From contig CAZWRA010000001.1 in NCBI GenBank assembly GCA_964635995.1, positions 1 through 64,000 on the forward strand: a stretch of DNA of 64,000 nt, in the 5' to 3' direction. How positions within the stretch are numbered: position 1 is the first letter of the stretch; each line of letters begins with the position of its first letter. Source of the stretch: JAGQLF01 sp964635995. GTDB taxonomy: Bacteria; Patescibacteriota; Dojkabacteria; J137. Of this stretch, positions 8,995 through 18,527 are shown one piece after another. The notes beneath the pieces were generated by a model. It saw nothing but the letters and a program-made list of their open reading frames with translations, had not been told where the DNA came from and did not search any database. A program made the translations under genes and the position numbers.

Positions 8995-9978
8995 ATGAAG
9001 ACTATTTACGTAAAAGATTTAACCCCAAGACAACTTTTTGAGAATGAAACATTCGCAATTTTTGAAGCTTCAAAGGGTGAGGATAGAAATGGAAAACCAT
9101 ATTACACCTTATTAATTGGAGATAAGACAGGAAAAGTGTCGGCTAAAATTTGGTCTGATGCTATTGAAAATATTGAGAAGGGAATAATTAAAGAAGGAAG
9201 TGTAATAGCAGTTACCGGTAAAGTAGACGAGTATAAAGGAGCTCCTCAAATTGTGATTTTAGATTGTAAGGCGATTGACGAAACCTCACTTGATGATTTT
9301 GTAGAATCAAGCATGTTTGATCCTGAAGATATGTTTAAAGATTTGAAGGTCGAAGTTGATTCCATAACAAATAAAGATTTAAAGAAAGTAATAAACCAAA
9401 TTTTAGAAGTTGGTGGAGTAAAAAATAATATAAAATACTGGCCAGCAGCTAATACAGTTCATCATGCTTTTAGGTCAGGTTTACTTCAGCATATCCTAGA
9501 AATGCTAACAATTGCTAATGGTTTAGAAAAGTTTTATCCAAATGTTGACTTTGATATTCTTAAAGCAGGTATTATATTGCATGATATTGGAAAAGTTTAT
9601 GAGTTGGACGGGAAAAATATTTCTGTTCCTTACACTAGAAGAGGACAATTGCATGGGCACATTTATTTAGGAGCGAGATTATTCGAAGAAATTGCAGAAA
9701 AAGAAAAGTTAGATTCTGATATTTTAGATCATGTATTACACCTAATACTTTCACATCATGGAACTCATGAATATGGTTCTCCTGTTCTTCCAGCAACTCC
9801 AGAAGCTATACTCTTAACATATATTGATAATGTTTCAGCAAAGGCAAGAACTGCAGACTCTGTTATTCAGTCTATGGGAGATGAACAAGAATTTAGTAGA
9901 AGAGTATTCTGGTTAGAAAATGCCAAAATGTGGAACAGACCTAAAAATAATAAAGCTGACCAAATGAAACTAGTATGA
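8995..9978 (+). CDS. yhaM: 3'-5' exoribonuclease, YhaM family (OB fold + HD domain)
   Basis: A cytoplasmic RNA-degrading enzyme of 327 residues. The N-terminal OB fold (about 1-95, YYTLLIGDKTGKVSAKIW region) binds nucleic acid. The C-terminal HD phosphohydrolase domain carries HHAF (about 155), LHDIGK (about 195) and SHHG (about 255). YhaM enzymes remove nucleotides from RNA 3' ends and usually run near 310-330 residues, matching here. I prefer ATG 8995; an in-frame TTG at 8989 lies almost at the predicted transcription start. Its stop overlaps the start of thpR (ATGA), forming an RNA-processing pair. Confidence 0.9.
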   Translation: MKTIYVKDLTPRQLFENETFAIFEASKGEDRNGKPYYTLLIGDKTGKVSAKIWSDAIENIEKGIIKEGSVIAVTGKVDEYKGAPQIVILDCKAIDETSLDDFVESSMFDPEDMFKDLKVEVDSITNKDLKKVINQILEVGGVKNNIKYWPAANTVHHAFRSGLLQHILEMLTIANGLEKFYPNVDFDILKAGIILHDIGKVYELDGKNISVPYTRRGQLHGHIYLGARLFEEIAEKEKLDSDILDHVLHLILSHHGTHEYGSPVLPATPEAILLTYIDNVSAKARTADSVIQSMGDEQEFSRRVFWLENAKMWNRPKNNKADQMKLV

Positions 9979-10559
9979 GATTATTTGTAGGTATATTCCC
10001 CCCAAAAGAAGTTTTAGACACCTTTAGAGACTACCTGAGGCTTTATTCTGGACAGAAGAGAAATCTTAAGTTTGCTCCTGTAGATCAGATGCATTTAACC
10101 TTAAAATATATAGGTGGCAATGTTTCTGAGGATAGTTATGAGATTATAAAGGGTCAACTTCTAAGTACTCAAAAGACAACTGGGCTAGTTGATATAAAAA
10201 TTAATTCTTTAAAGTTTGGATTTAAATATGATTCATTTCCAAGGGTATTAATGGCTCAAGTAGAAACTACAGATTCTTTAGCTGATGCTGCTGATCATTT
10301 TCATGAAGAAATTAAAAATTTAAAACTAAAAGATACAATAAGAGTAAAAGGGAGATTTTCAAGTACTTTTCATATAACTCTAGCAAGATTAAAAGATTCT
10401 GCTTCAAGAAGTGTAGGTAAAGCAGTGCAGAATCATACTCTAAGCTTAAAAAACTATCCAAAAGATGCTTTTGTAGCTTCAGAAGCATTTTTAGTTGAAT
10501 CAATAATTAGAACAGGAAAACCCGTTTTATATAAGAAGCTAGAAAAAATAGCCCTCTAA
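9975..10559 (+). CDS. thpR: RNA 2',3'-cyclic phosphodiesterase / 2'-5' RNA ligase family
   Basis: A 194-residue 2H-phosphoesterase. The two catalytic HxTx motifs are present: HLTL (about 40-43) and HITL (about 133-136). ThpR/LigT proteins open 2',3'-cyclic phosphates on RNA. It is translationally coupled to yhaM, so the two probably act together on RNA ends. The 3' end overlaps the convergent gatC by 4 nt. Confidence 0.9.
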   Translation: MRLFVGIFPPKEVLDTFRDYLRLYSGQKRNLKFAPVDQMHLTLKYIGGNVSEDSYEIIKGQLLSTQKTTGLVDIKINSLKFGFKYDSFPRVLMAQVETTDSLADAADHFHEEIKNLKLKDTIRVKGRFSSTFHITLARLKDSASRSVGKAVQNHTLSLKNYPKDAFVASEAFLVESIIRTGKPVLYKKLEKIAL

Positions 10560-10867
10560 TCACCTTTATCAATAATCTTACTTGTCACGATATAACCATT
10601 TTTACTTCTACCTTCAGTAGCATTTTTTAAGTACTCTTCTCTACTTAATCCATATTCAACAGGCTTATCTTCTTCTAAAACTGTTGATTTATAGTTTGAA
10701 AGATTATGTTCGTCTGGAATATCTGTAACATCGCAATTAACGACCTCTGAGACATAGTCCAGAATATCATTGAATTCTTTTGAATATTTTTCAAGCTCAT
10801 CAGAAGTTAAATCTAACTTTGCAAGATGAGCTATTTTTAATATTTCTTCTTTAGGTACTTTTGACAT
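10556..10867 (-). CDS. gatC: Asp/Glu-tRNA amidotransferase subunit C
   Basis: A 103-residue GatC, the small subunit that stabilises the GatA/GatB amidotransferase making Gln-tRNA(Gln) and Asn-tRNA(Asn). Family landmarks are IAHLAKLDLTSDE near the N-terminus and the helical ILDYVSEV segment. ATG 10867 is the likely start: a TACAAT box lies 8 nt before it, giving an almost leaderless mRNA, while an in-frame TTG 6 nt upstream would lie in or before the transcription start. gatA and gatB are not in the window. The TAG stop overlaps thpR. Confidence 0.9.
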   Translation of the reverse strand: MSKVPKEEILKIAHLAKLDLTSDELEKYSKEFNDILDYVSEVVNCDVTDIPDEHNLSNYKSTVLEEDKPVEYGLSREEYLKNATEGRSKNGYIVTSKIIDKGD

Positions 10868-10943
10868 AAACAATCATTGTAATTCTGAATCTAGAACTCG
10901 AAACCATACAAAAACAAGCAGGTTCACAATTATACTAATAACC

Positions 10944-12311
10944 TTAATCTAGAGTTACTTCTTCTTTCCAATCTGGAATATGACTATTCATAATTCCTAT
11001 TGAATCAAGTTCTTTATCGAATGCCTCTGATCTATCTTCTTCTGCATGGATAAGGAATACTTTCTTTAGTTTATCAGTTCTAAATCTTTCAATCCAAGCT
11101 TTGTAATCTTCTTTATCTCCATGAGCTGAGAATCCTTCGTAAGCTACTATATTAGCGTTAACATTTACTTTAGTTTTTCCAATAGTTACTGATTTCGCCC
11201 CATCCTTAAGTTGACGTCCAATAGTTCCTTCAGCTTGATAACCTACAAATAAAACTGAATTTTTAGGATTTGAAAGTCCTTCTGTTAAATGGCTAAGAAT
11301 TCGTCCTCCATCAGCCATTCCACTTCCAGCTAAGATAATTTGTCCTTTTTTCTTTGTAAGTCCACTAGATTGTTTACTTCTTTTAACAAATCTTAAACTA
11401 TCAAAAGTAAATAAACTTTCGTCTTTACCTGTTAGCGCAGTTAAGTAAATATAAGATACTTTCTGAGCTAAAGGACTATCTAACCATACAGGCTGGTCTT
11501 TTGCTAATTTATCTTCTTCCTGCGCTCTCTTAAAGTCATGAAGAACCTCTTGAGTTCTTTGTACAGAGAAAGTTGGAATGAACACATTTCCTCCCCTAGC
11601 CAATGTTTCATTAATAACACTAAGCATGTCTTCAACATTATCATTTCTATTTGGGTGAACTTCACTTCCGTATAGTGATTCAATTAAAACATAGTCAGGT
11701 TCAGATCTATATTCAGTATCGAAAGTATCAATAATTGGACTTTGAAGTCTTCCAATGTCTCCAGAGAACATAATTTTTTTATTTCCAGCGCTATCTTCAA
11801 TGTCAACCTCTATACTTGCAGCACCTAAAATATGACCAGCTCTTATAAATTTAACTTTAATACCTGGAACAGGCTCAATTTCATCTAGAAAGTGAACACT
11901 TTCAAACATGTGAGTAGTTTCTTCAGCATCATAAGTGTTGTAAACATATTCAACTTTGTTTGTGTATTTACCGAAAGGTTCACCTAATTTAAAGTTATTT
12001 TCCTGGATTTTTGCTGAATCCATTAAAAGAAGTGTAGCTATTTGAATTGTATGATTTGTAGCGTAAATCTTTCCTCTAAAACCATTTTTAAAAAGTTTTG
12101 GAAGCATTCCACTATGATCAATATGAGCATGAGTTAGTAAAACAAAATCAACTTCTGCAGGGTTATATGCGTAAGGTTCAAGATTCCTATGCTCTACATC
12201 AGGTCCTTGAAACATACCACAATCTACAATAAAGTTACCTTTCTCAGTTTTAACTAGAAAGTTTGATCCGGTAACAGTCTTAGCTGCACCATGAAATCCT
12301 ATCTGAATCAT
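10944..12311 (-). CDS. Metallo-beta-lactamase fold RNase (beta-CASP/RMMBL type)
   Basis: A 455-residue member of the bacterial beta-CASP RNA nuclease group. The zinc motif HAHIDH sits at 61-66, further metal ligands include the SGD region and RAGHILGAA, and the C-terminal RMMBL segment has AYEGFSAHGDK. Such enzymes act as endo- or exoribonucleases on mRNA or rRNA precursors in the cytoplasm. A TATTAT box a few nt before the ATG suggests a leaderless transcript. It lies upstream of gatC on the same strand with a 76-nt gap to the gatC ATG. Intact. Confidence 0.88.
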   Translation of the reverse strand: MIQIGFHGAAKTVTGSNFLVKTEKGNFIVDCGMFQGPDVEHRNLEPYAYNPAEVDFVLLTHAHIDHSGMLPKLFKNGFRGKIYATNHTIQIATLLLMDSAKIQENNFKLGEPFGKYTNKVEYVYNTYDAEETTHMFESVHFLDEIEPVPGIKVKFIRAGHILGAASIEVDIEDSAGNKKIMFSGDIGRLQSPIIDTFDTEYRSEPDYVLIESLYGSEVHPNRNDNVEDMLSVINETLARGGNVFIPTFSVQRTQEVLHDFKRAQEEDKLAKDQPVWLDSPLAQKVSYIYLTALTGKDESLFTFDSLRFVKRSKQSSGLTKKKGQIILAGSGMADGGRILSHLTEGLSNPKNSVLFVGYQAEGTIGRQLKDGAKSVTIGKTKVNVNANIVAYEGFSAHGDKEDYKAWIERFRTDKLKKVFLIHAEEDRSEAFDKELDSIGIMNSHIPDWKEEVTLD

Positions 12312-12355
12312 CAGAATATATATAATAAATATTGTTATTTGCGCTTTTGCGCTTA

Positions 12356-12399
12356 TCCATTTACTAAAATTCTCGGAATCGAAAACTTACGTAAATGGA
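12356..12399. repeat. Inverted repeat between RNase and rnpA promoters
   Basis: Perfect 9-bp arms TCCATTTAC (12356-12364) and GTAAATGGA (12391-12399). The 26-nt interior itself contains an ATTC-TCG-GAAT hairpin. A GCGC-TTTT-GCGC element lies just before it (about 12341-12352). It sits upstream of both divergent leaderless promoters, so it would act as DNA (protein-binding site) rather than as an RNA leader. No coding frame covers it convincingly. Confidence 0.45.
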
Positions 12400-12457
12400 C
12401 AAATTCCTTAAATTTTACCAAAAAAATGAAATTTTATCCCTTTTTTATTCTAGATAG

Positions 12458-12463
12458 TATAAT
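12458..12463 (+). promoter_or_regulatory. -10 box of rnpA, leaderless
   Basis: TATAAT ends 5 nt before the ATG at 12469. With the usual 6-7 nt from -10 box to start site, transcription begins at or next to the A of the start codon. No Shine-Dalgarno sequence exists. Confidence 0.6.
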
Positions 12464-12468
12464 AATCT

Positions 12469-12789
12469 ATGGTTTCAAAGGAAAATAGACTTACTAAAAC
12501 AGAGATTTCAAATGCAATGGAAAATGGTAAAAGATTTAGAAACGATCTTTTTGATTTAAAACTCCTAAAAAGTGAATCTTTATCTAAAATAGCAGTCATA
12601 ATTTCAAAAAAAGTCTCTAAAAAAGCAGTAATTCGAAATAAGATCAGACGACTTATAAAGCAATGGTTTCTTGAACATTCTAATGATTTTGAGCCAAAAA
12701 TGTACGTTTTTATAGCAAAAAACGAAAATATTAGAGATTTAAACACAGCTAATTTGCATGAACTAGTAAAACTAACCTTAAACAACTGA
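12469..12789 (+). CDS. rnpA: Ribonuclease P protein component
   Basis: A 106-residue basic protein that assists RNase P RNA in trimming tRNA 5' leaders. Family hallmarks are the N-terminal NRLTK, the SKKVSKKAV strand and the basic RNxxRRL helix (RNKIRRL, 56-62). Length is typical. The usual partner rpmH (L34) is not directly upstream and yidC is not downstream; instead it faces pheS, with which its 3' end overlaps by 12 nt. It ends in TGA followed immediately by TAA. Transcript predicted leaderless. Confidence 0.88.
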   Translation: MVSKENRLTKTEISNAMENGKRFRNDLFDLKLLKSESLSKIAVIISKKVSKKAVIRNKIRRLIKQWFLEHSNDFEPKMYVFIAKNENIRDLNTANLHELVKLTLNN

Positions 12790-13800
12790 TAAATGAGGTT
12801 TATAAGCTAAATTCCCTCCTAAAAGAGTTCTAATATCGCTAATCTTGTGTTTTGTCATTGCTAATCTGTCTAATCCAAATCCAAATGCAAATCCTTGCCA
12901 CTTATCTGTATCTAACCCTGCCATTTTCATCATATTTGGATGGATAATTCCACATCCTGCCATTTCTAGCCAACCTCGTTTTTTACATACAACGCAACCT
13001 CCTCCTTTACAAAATGGACAAAGCATATCAGCCCCAGCTCCAGGTTCAACTTCTGGATAATATTTATTTCTAAATCTAATCTGTACATCTTCTCCATAAA
13101 AGGATTTAAACATATTTGTAATTGTAGCGAATAATTCAGCCATGCTTACTTTTTCCTGAACACAAACTAACTGATACTGATGGAACAGAAAGTGATTACT
13201 TTTATTGACCTTTTCATTTCTATAAACTCTTCCTGGCACGACTATTTTAAAAGGTGGTTCAAGATCTTCAAGTGCATGAGCTTCAACAGAAGAAGTTTGT
13301 GTTCTTAATAAAATATTAGGTTCCTCAAAGAAAATAGAATCCTGTAGATCTCTTGCTGGGTGATTTAGTGGAAGATTACATCTTTGAAAAAGATATTCAT
13401 CAGTTTCAAGCTCTAAGCCATCATAAACGCTATATCCTAGTCTTTTAAAGATTTCATTTATTTCATTAATTGTTTCAGTCAAAGGGTGTAAATGACCTAC
13501 TTTTACTTTCTCAATACTTAATTCATCCTGTATTTTATTTAGGTAATCGGTACTTTTACTATCTTCAAGAGATGCTTTAGCATTGTTTATTAATGTATCT
13601 GCTTCTTCTCTTAACTTATTAACGCTTTGTCCGTATTCCTTTCTCTCATTAGGATCAATTTCTGAAATTTTAGTCATTAAATCTTTAATCTTTCCGCTTT
13701 TGCCTAAGTATTCTCTCCAAAGTTCTGTTAATTCAGCTTCTGAACTTTTTTCTTTAATTTGAGATTTAATTTCGGCTAGGATTTCTTCAAAATTACTCAT
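12778..13800 (-). CDS. pheS: Phenylalanyl-tRNA synthetase alpha chain
   Basis: Class II synthetase subunit of 340 residues that charges tRNA(Phe) with the beta subunit. An N-terminal coiled-coil (about 1-90) is followed by the catalytic domain: GHLHPLTETI motif, NHPARDLQDSIFF, RTQTSSVEAH, a cysteine cluster CPFCKGGGCVVCKKRGW seen in many Gram-positive-like PheS, and GFGLDRLAM (motif 3). I start at ATG 13800 (MSNFEEIL); an upstream in-frame ATG adds 17 residues unlike the family. pheT is not adjacent, which is unusual. Confidence 0.9.
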   Translation of the reverse strand: MSNFEEILAEIKSQIKEKSSEAELTELWREYLGKSGKIKDLMTKISEIDPNERKEYGQSVNKLREEADTLINNAKASLEDSKSTDYLNKIQDELSIEKVKVGHLHPLTETINEINEIFKRLGYSVYDGLELETDEYLFQRCNLPLNHPARDLQDSIFFEEPNILLRTQTSSVEAHALEDLEPPFKIVVPGRVYRNEKVNKSNHFLFHQYQLVCVQEKVSMAELFATITNMFKSFYGEDVQIRFRNKYYPEVEPGAGADMLCPFCKGGGCVVCKKRGWLEMAGCGIIHPNMMKMAGLDTDKWQGFAFGFGLDRLAMTKHKISDIRTLLGGNLAYKPHLSVV

Positions 13801-13881
13801 TTTTAATATTAGTGATATACTTTTTTTAATGATACTTCTGAATAATATCATGTTTCAAGGATCAGAGGTAGATAACTCAAT

Positions 13882-16800
13882 ATGAAAAACCTACATGAAG
13901 CTTTAGAAAAACTAAATAAAGAACAAAGAGAAGCTGTTGAAATAATTTATGGACCAGTTATGGTTCTTGCAGGTCCTGGTACAGGTAAAACACAGATATT
14001 GGCATTAAGAATAGCCAATATATTAGACAAGGGAATTGGAGTTGATGCTAATAATATTCTTTGTCTGACTTTTACTGAAGCTGGAGCACATGCAATGAGA
14101 GAAAGACTCAAAAGTTTTATTGGAAAAGCTGCTTACAGTGTCGGAATATTTACATTTCATGGTTTTGCAAATACTGTTATTAACGATTTCCCAGAATATT
14201 TCTCTTTTTCAAGAAACTTAAATCAATTAGATGATGTTTCTAGGTTAAAAATAATAAGACAAACTATCGATGAATTACCGAATCTAGATTATTTAAAACC
14301 CTTTTATAATCAATATGCAAAAGAAGGATTAATAATTTCAGCTATTCAAACATTAAAAAAAGAAGGTATTAATCACGAAGAACTAAATAAAAAAGTACAA
14401 GAGCTAATTAAAGAACACAAAGATAATCCTAAATTAAATAAGCAAGGAAAACCAACAGCAGATTGGAAAAAAAGATTAGAAAAGCTTGAAAACATTTTTG
14501 AACTGGTTGATATATATGGACTTTATCAGTCAAAGCTAACAGAAGAGGGATTTTATGATTACGAAGATATGATCCTATTTGTAGGAGATGAGCTTAAAGA
14601 AAATAACGATTTAAGATCTCATTTTTTTGAAAAATACCAATTTGTTCTAGTTGATGAATATCAAGATACAAATGGTGGTCAAAACGAAATATTAAAATGG
14701 TTATGTAGTTATGATGATTCTCCCAATATATTTGTTGTTGGTGATGATGATCAAGCAATCTACAGATTCCAAGGAGCAAATCTAGAAAATATCCTCTCTT
14801 TTAATACTCAATATAAAGATGTAAAAACAATAGCAATTACTAAAAACTACAGATCTACACAGATTATATTAGATATTGCTTCTTCAATAATCCAAAATAA
14901 TACTCAGAGGCTTTCAAACAAAATTAAAGAACTAGACAAAACTTTAGAGGCTAATTTCAAAGATCTAAATGAGGATATAGAACTACATGAATTTGAAAAA
15001 AAAGAAGATGAATATACTTTTATTGCAAGAAAAATTGAAGAGCTTTTAAAAAATGGAATTAATGCCGCTGATATAGCTGTTATATATAGGAAGAATTCAC
15101 ATGGATTGGAACTTAATAGAATACTTAATACCTACAATATACCAACAGATCATAAAAGCTCAGATAACATTTTAAACAGTAATTCTGTAAATAATTTAAT
15201 ACATCTTCTAAAAGTTATTGAGCTTTATAAAAAAAATGTAGCAGAAGATATTTATAGAGCTATGTTATTTCCTTTCTTTAAAATCCCTGTTGTTGATGTA
15301 TATAAATTAGTTAATGAAAATAAAAGCGAAGATATTAGTTTTGTAGAAAAAGTATTAAATATATCTAATGAAAATGAAAATTTGTTTAGTTTTAATAATC
15401 ATATTCAAAAATGGCATAGAGATTCAGCCAACCTAACAATCTCAAATCTACTTTTAAATATTATTAAAGATATAAATCTGTTTAATTTTATTCCTGAAGA
15501 AAACAATTTCGATGAAGTATTGTCACTAATAAGTTTTTTTGATTTTGCAAAATCAATTGAAAGGATAAATGGAAACACAACACTAAATGAATTTTTAAAT
15601 GATATTGAATTAATTAAAGAGAACAACTATTCAATATCTAAAACTAAATCAGAAAAAAAAGATGGTATAAAATTATTAACAGCACATAGTTCTAAAGGCC
15701 TTGAATTTGAGCATGTTTTTATTATTCATGCTACAGAAAATAATTGGGGAAATACAAGAAAACAAACTGAACTTTTAGATCCAGAAATTTACAACGAATT
15801 TTATGATGTTGTTGATGAAAAATTATCAAGGTTAGAAGATGAAAGAAGACTTTTTTTTGTTGCAGTAACTAGGGCAAAAAGAAAAATATATTTTACAAAA
15901 AGTGATTATGATTCAAGTGATGATTCAAAAAAACTTAATAGAACTCAGTTCATTGAAGAGATTAATAAAGAGAAACTTTCAATTTTTGGTCCTGAGACTC
16001 ATACTACTGATATAAATGATTTAAAGAAACTAATTCAAATTCCGGAGTTAGAATCTTATAGCAAGCAAGAGCAAGAATACTTATTAAGCAGAATAGAAAA
16101 CTTTTCTCTAAGCGCAACTGCACTAAACGATTACATAGAATCTCCTCTTAAATTTAAGGAAAGGCATTTAATTCGTATCCCTTCTGCAAAAAATAAGCAT
16201 GTTGCTATGGGTACTGGTATTCACGCTGCTTTAGAGTTATTAAATATTAAATTAATTAAGGAACAGAATCTTGAGAAAATTTCTTTAGCTGAGCTTGAGA
16301 GTACTTATAGAGCAGTTCTAAAAAAGGAATTTGAAGGAGATGAGGAGTATGAAATAACCCTAGAAGAAGGAATTAGTATTCTAAAAAATTATTATGAATA
16401 CTATATTAAAACAGGTAGCTTCAAAATTCCTGTAGATGCTGAATACAATTTTAGAAACCATAATGTAATATTAGATATTGAAGAAGGAGAATCTGTAAGA
16501 CTAAGCGGGAAAATTGATAAAGTTGAACTTATTGATAAAGATACAAACTCTGTAAGGATAGTTGATTATAAGACTTCAAAACCTCAAACAGAAAATCAGA
16601 TAAAGGGTAATACAAAAAATTCAGATGGGAGGCACTGGAGACAATTAGTCTTTTACAAGCTCTTGTGTGAATTAGATCCAAACTTTAAACCGAAAGATAA
16701 ATATAATTCTTTAAAATACATATGTGATGAGGTGCAAATTGATTATTTACGAGATGATAAAGGGAAATATGTTAAGAGAACTTTTAAAGTAAACCAAGAT

Positions 16801-16905
16801 GATCTTATTGAACTGAAAAAAGTAATCAAGGAAGTTATGAAGAATATTAGAAAATTGAACTTTCCGAAGGAGCCAGTAATAGATCTAAAAAATTTAAACA
16901 TTTAA
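13882..16905 (+). CDS. UvrD/Rep-type helicase fused to a RecB-like PD-(D/E)XK nuclease
   Basis: A 1007-residue superfamily 1 helicase with C-terminal nuclease. Helicase motifs: Walker A GPGTGKT (31-37), motif II VDEYQDT (about 257), GDDDQAIYRFQGA (about 287), NYRS, HSSKGLEF (about 604) and VAVTRAKRK. The nuclease domain shows GTGIHAALE (about 775), a GKID strand, DYKTSKP (about 894) and QLVFYKL, the signature order of RecB/Cas4-type nucleases. It is probably a DNA end-processing or repair enzyme, analogous to AddA but without an AddB partner here. Its 3' end overlaps the convergent DUF1295 gene by 12 nt. Intact. Confidence 0.9.
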   Translation: MKNLHEALEKLNKEQREAVEIIYGPVMVLAGPGTGKTQILALRIANILDKGIGVDANNILCLTFTEAGAHAMRERLKSFIGKAAYSVGIFTFHGFANTVINDFPEYFSFSRNLNQLDDVSRLKIIRQTIDELPNLDYLKPFYNQYAKEGLIISAIQTLKKEGINHEELNKKVQELIKEHKDNPKLNKQGKPTADWKKRLEKLENIFELVDIYGLYQSKLTEEGFYDYEDMILFVGDELKENNDLRSHFFEKYQFVLVDEYQDTNGGQNEILKWLCSYDDSPNIFVVGDDDQAIYRFQGANLENILSFNTQYKDVKTIAITKNYRSTQIILDIASSIIQNNTQRLSNKIKELDKTLEANFKDLNEDIELHEFEKKEDEYTFIARKIEELLKNGINAADIAVIYRKNSHGLELNRILNTYNIPTDHKSSDNILNSNSVNNLIHLLKVIELYKKNVAEDIYRAMLFPFFKIPVVDVYKLVNENKSEDISFVEKVLNISNENENLFSFNNHIQKWHRDSANLTISNLLLNIIKDINLFNFIPEENNFDEVLSLISFFDFAKSIERINGNTTLNEFLNDIELIKENNYSISKTKSEKKDGIKLLTAHSSKGLEFEHVFIIHATENNWGNTRKQTELLDPEIYNEFYDVVDEKLSRLEDERRLFFVAVTRAKRKIYFTKSDYDSSDDSKKLNRTQFIEEINKEKLSIFGPETHTTDINDLKKLIQIPELESYSKQEQEYLLSRIENFSLSATALNDYIESPLKFKERHLIRIPSAKNKHVAMGTGIHAALELLNIKLIKEQNLEKISLAELESTYRAVLKKEFEGDEEYEITLEEGISILKNYYEYYIKTGSFKIPVDAEYNFRNHNVILDIEEGESVRLSGKIDKVELIDKDTNSVRIVDYKTSKPQTENQIKGNTKNSDGRHWRQLVFYKLLCELDPNFKPKDKYNSLKYICDEVQIDYLRDDKGKYVKRTFKVNQDDLIELKKVIKEVMKNIRKLNFPKEPVIDLKNLNI

Positions 16906-17736
16906 ATTCAGCTTTTCCTTTTTACTTGATTCAATATTTCTTGTAGGCATTGGAATTAACATGCTGGTACATTTTTTATATCGTTCATAATAAGCATTTC
17001 CTGCATACTTCTTTTCAATTCTAGGAATTCCAGTTATAAACAATAACGCTACAGTTAAATATAGAGGGCTTATAAATGAAAGAAACCCCATTGGATAATT
17101 TATTACAAAAATAAATAATCCAAACCACATTAAAATTTCTCCGAAATAGTTAGGGTGCCTTGAGTATTTCCAAAGTCCATATTTCATAACCTTTCCAGTC
17201 CATCCAAGTTTCTTTTTCTCATCAATATCCAGATGCTTAAATTTAAACAATTGGTAATCTGCAACAAACTCTATACTAAATCCTATGATCCATATTCCTA
17301 TTCCAATAGTAGGCAATAAGTAGTCATCAAGACTTTCTGCATAAGTGTTTACTGCAACAATTGGGAATGAAATTATTAATAAAGATATTGCTTGCAGAAG
17401 AAAAACTTTAAAAAATACATTCCACCAAATATCAGTTTTCCAAAGCTTTCTTAATTCAGAATATCTACTATCTTCACCCTTATGCCACTGTCTCATAGTT
17501 ATATGAAGTGACAATCTTGTAGACCATACCAAAACTAGATTAAAAAGCAGTAGTGTTGCATTATTTAGGTTATCGTTATAAAGAATTGAAGCAGAGCTTA
17601 CGACAACAAAGCCAATACCCCAAGCTATATCTACAACACCAATGTTATTTTTTAAAATAGCAAAAAGATACCAGAGGAAGAAATACACAAGTATAACAAC
17701 AGTCACTACTAAGTAAGTCTCTAACAGAACCTCCAT
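16894..17736 (-). CDS. DUF1295 family membrane protein (steroid 5-alpha-reductase/ICMT-like)
   Basis: A 280-residue polytopic protein with about seven hydrophobic helices. The C-terminal region carries YSRHPNYFGE, the diagnostic motif of DUF1295 and related reductase/methyltransferase folds, and RIEKKY near the end. The substrate is unknown in bacteria; members are thought to modify lipids. It lies upstream of a glycosyltransferase and a pyrophosphatase on the neighbouring minus-strand block. Intact. Confidence 0.82.
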   Translation of the reverse strand: MEVLLETYLVVTVVILVYFFLWYLFAILKNNIGVVDIAWGIGFVVVSSASILYNDNLNNATLLLFNLVLVWSTRLSLHITMRQWHKGEDSRYSELRKLWKTDIWWNVFFKVFLLQAISLLIISFPIVAVNTYAESLDDYLLPTIGIGIWIIGFSIEFVADYQLFKFKHLDIDEKKKLGWTGKVMKYGLWKYSRHPNYFGEILMWFGLFIFVINYPMGFLSFISPLYLTVALLFITGIPRIEKKYAGNAYYERYKKCTSMLIPMPTRNIESSKKEKLNLNV

Positions 17737-17788
17737 AATTGAAAAATTACTATATTAATTTGCCTTAATAAAATAGTGATGTCAACTA

Positions 17789-18523
17789 TTACCTAAGGTT
17801 AAACTTTATTATCTCAATTAATGCCTTCATCCCATCTTTGAATGCATGCATTTTCTTACCCTCTTTAAAAGTTCTTGGATAGTAACTTATAGGAATTTGA
17901 TAAAATTTAAGGTGTTTACCTTTTATCTTATATTTTGAGAACTTAGAAGTCATTTCAGGTTCAAGGCCGAAAGTTGATTTTGATTCAATTGTTTTTCCTA
18001 TTTCTCTAAAAATATCTCCTTTAGACATCTTGTAACAAACTTCCATGTCTCTTGTCCAAATTCCAGCTCTTAATCCAGTAAACAAAGAAGAAAAAAAGCT
18101 CAAGGCTGTATTTCCTATCCAATTCTGAATATAAATTACCTTGTTATTTTTTCCGAATCTATTTCCATATATTAAATCAACATCTGAATTTTGAAATTTC
18201 TCAACAAATGACAATAAATCGCTTGGATCATATTCAGAATCTGCATCCTGAATAACAACAAGATCTCCAGTAGTTTCAACAATCCCTCTTCTAACACTTT
18301 GGCTTTTTCCTAAGTTCTTTTCGTTATGTAAAATTTTAAATCCTTCTTTTCCTTCAAATTCTTTAAGTATTTGAGCAGTGCTGTCTTTTGACCAATCATT
18401 AACAATAACAAGTTCTTTTTCTACTCCATAATCTAAAGACTGAATTTTATCTATAATTGTCCTAATGTTTTTCTCTTCGTTATAAGCTGGAACAACAAAA
18501 GATAGATTCTGATATTTCGACAT
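17789..18523 (-). CDS. Family 2 glycosyltransferase (polyprenyl-phosphate glycosyl transferase-like)
   Basis: A 244-residue GT-A enzyme. N-terminal FVVPAYNEEKN, the nucleotide-sugar strand VNDWSKD, and the metal motif QDADSEYDPSD are clear. It lacks C-terminal membrane helices, resembling dolichol-phosphate mannose synthase-like enzymes that load a sugar onto a lipid carrier at the cytoplasmic membrane. Only 4 nt separate its start from the stop of ppa, so the two are co-transcribed; pyrophosphate removal would favour glycosylation chemistry. Confidence 0.85.
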   Translation of the reverse strand: MSKYQNLSFVVPAYNEEKNIRTIIDKIQSLDYGVEKELVIVNDWSKDSTAQILKEFEGKEGFKILHNEKNLGKSQSVRRGIVETTGDLVVIQDADSEYDPSDLLSFVEKFQNSDVDLIYGNRFGKNNKVIYIQNWIGNTALSFFSSLFTGLRAGIWTRDMEVCYKMSKGDIFREIGKTIESKSTFGLEPEMTSKFSKYKIKGKHLKFYQIPISYYPRTFKEGKKMHAFKDGMKALIEIIKFNLR

Positions 18524-18527
18524 GAAT

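Noticed and set aside
12291..12488. Possible 65-residue protein on the plus strand before rnpA
   Set aside because: It starts inside the RNase gene, runs through the palindrome and both promoters, and has no protein-like composition.
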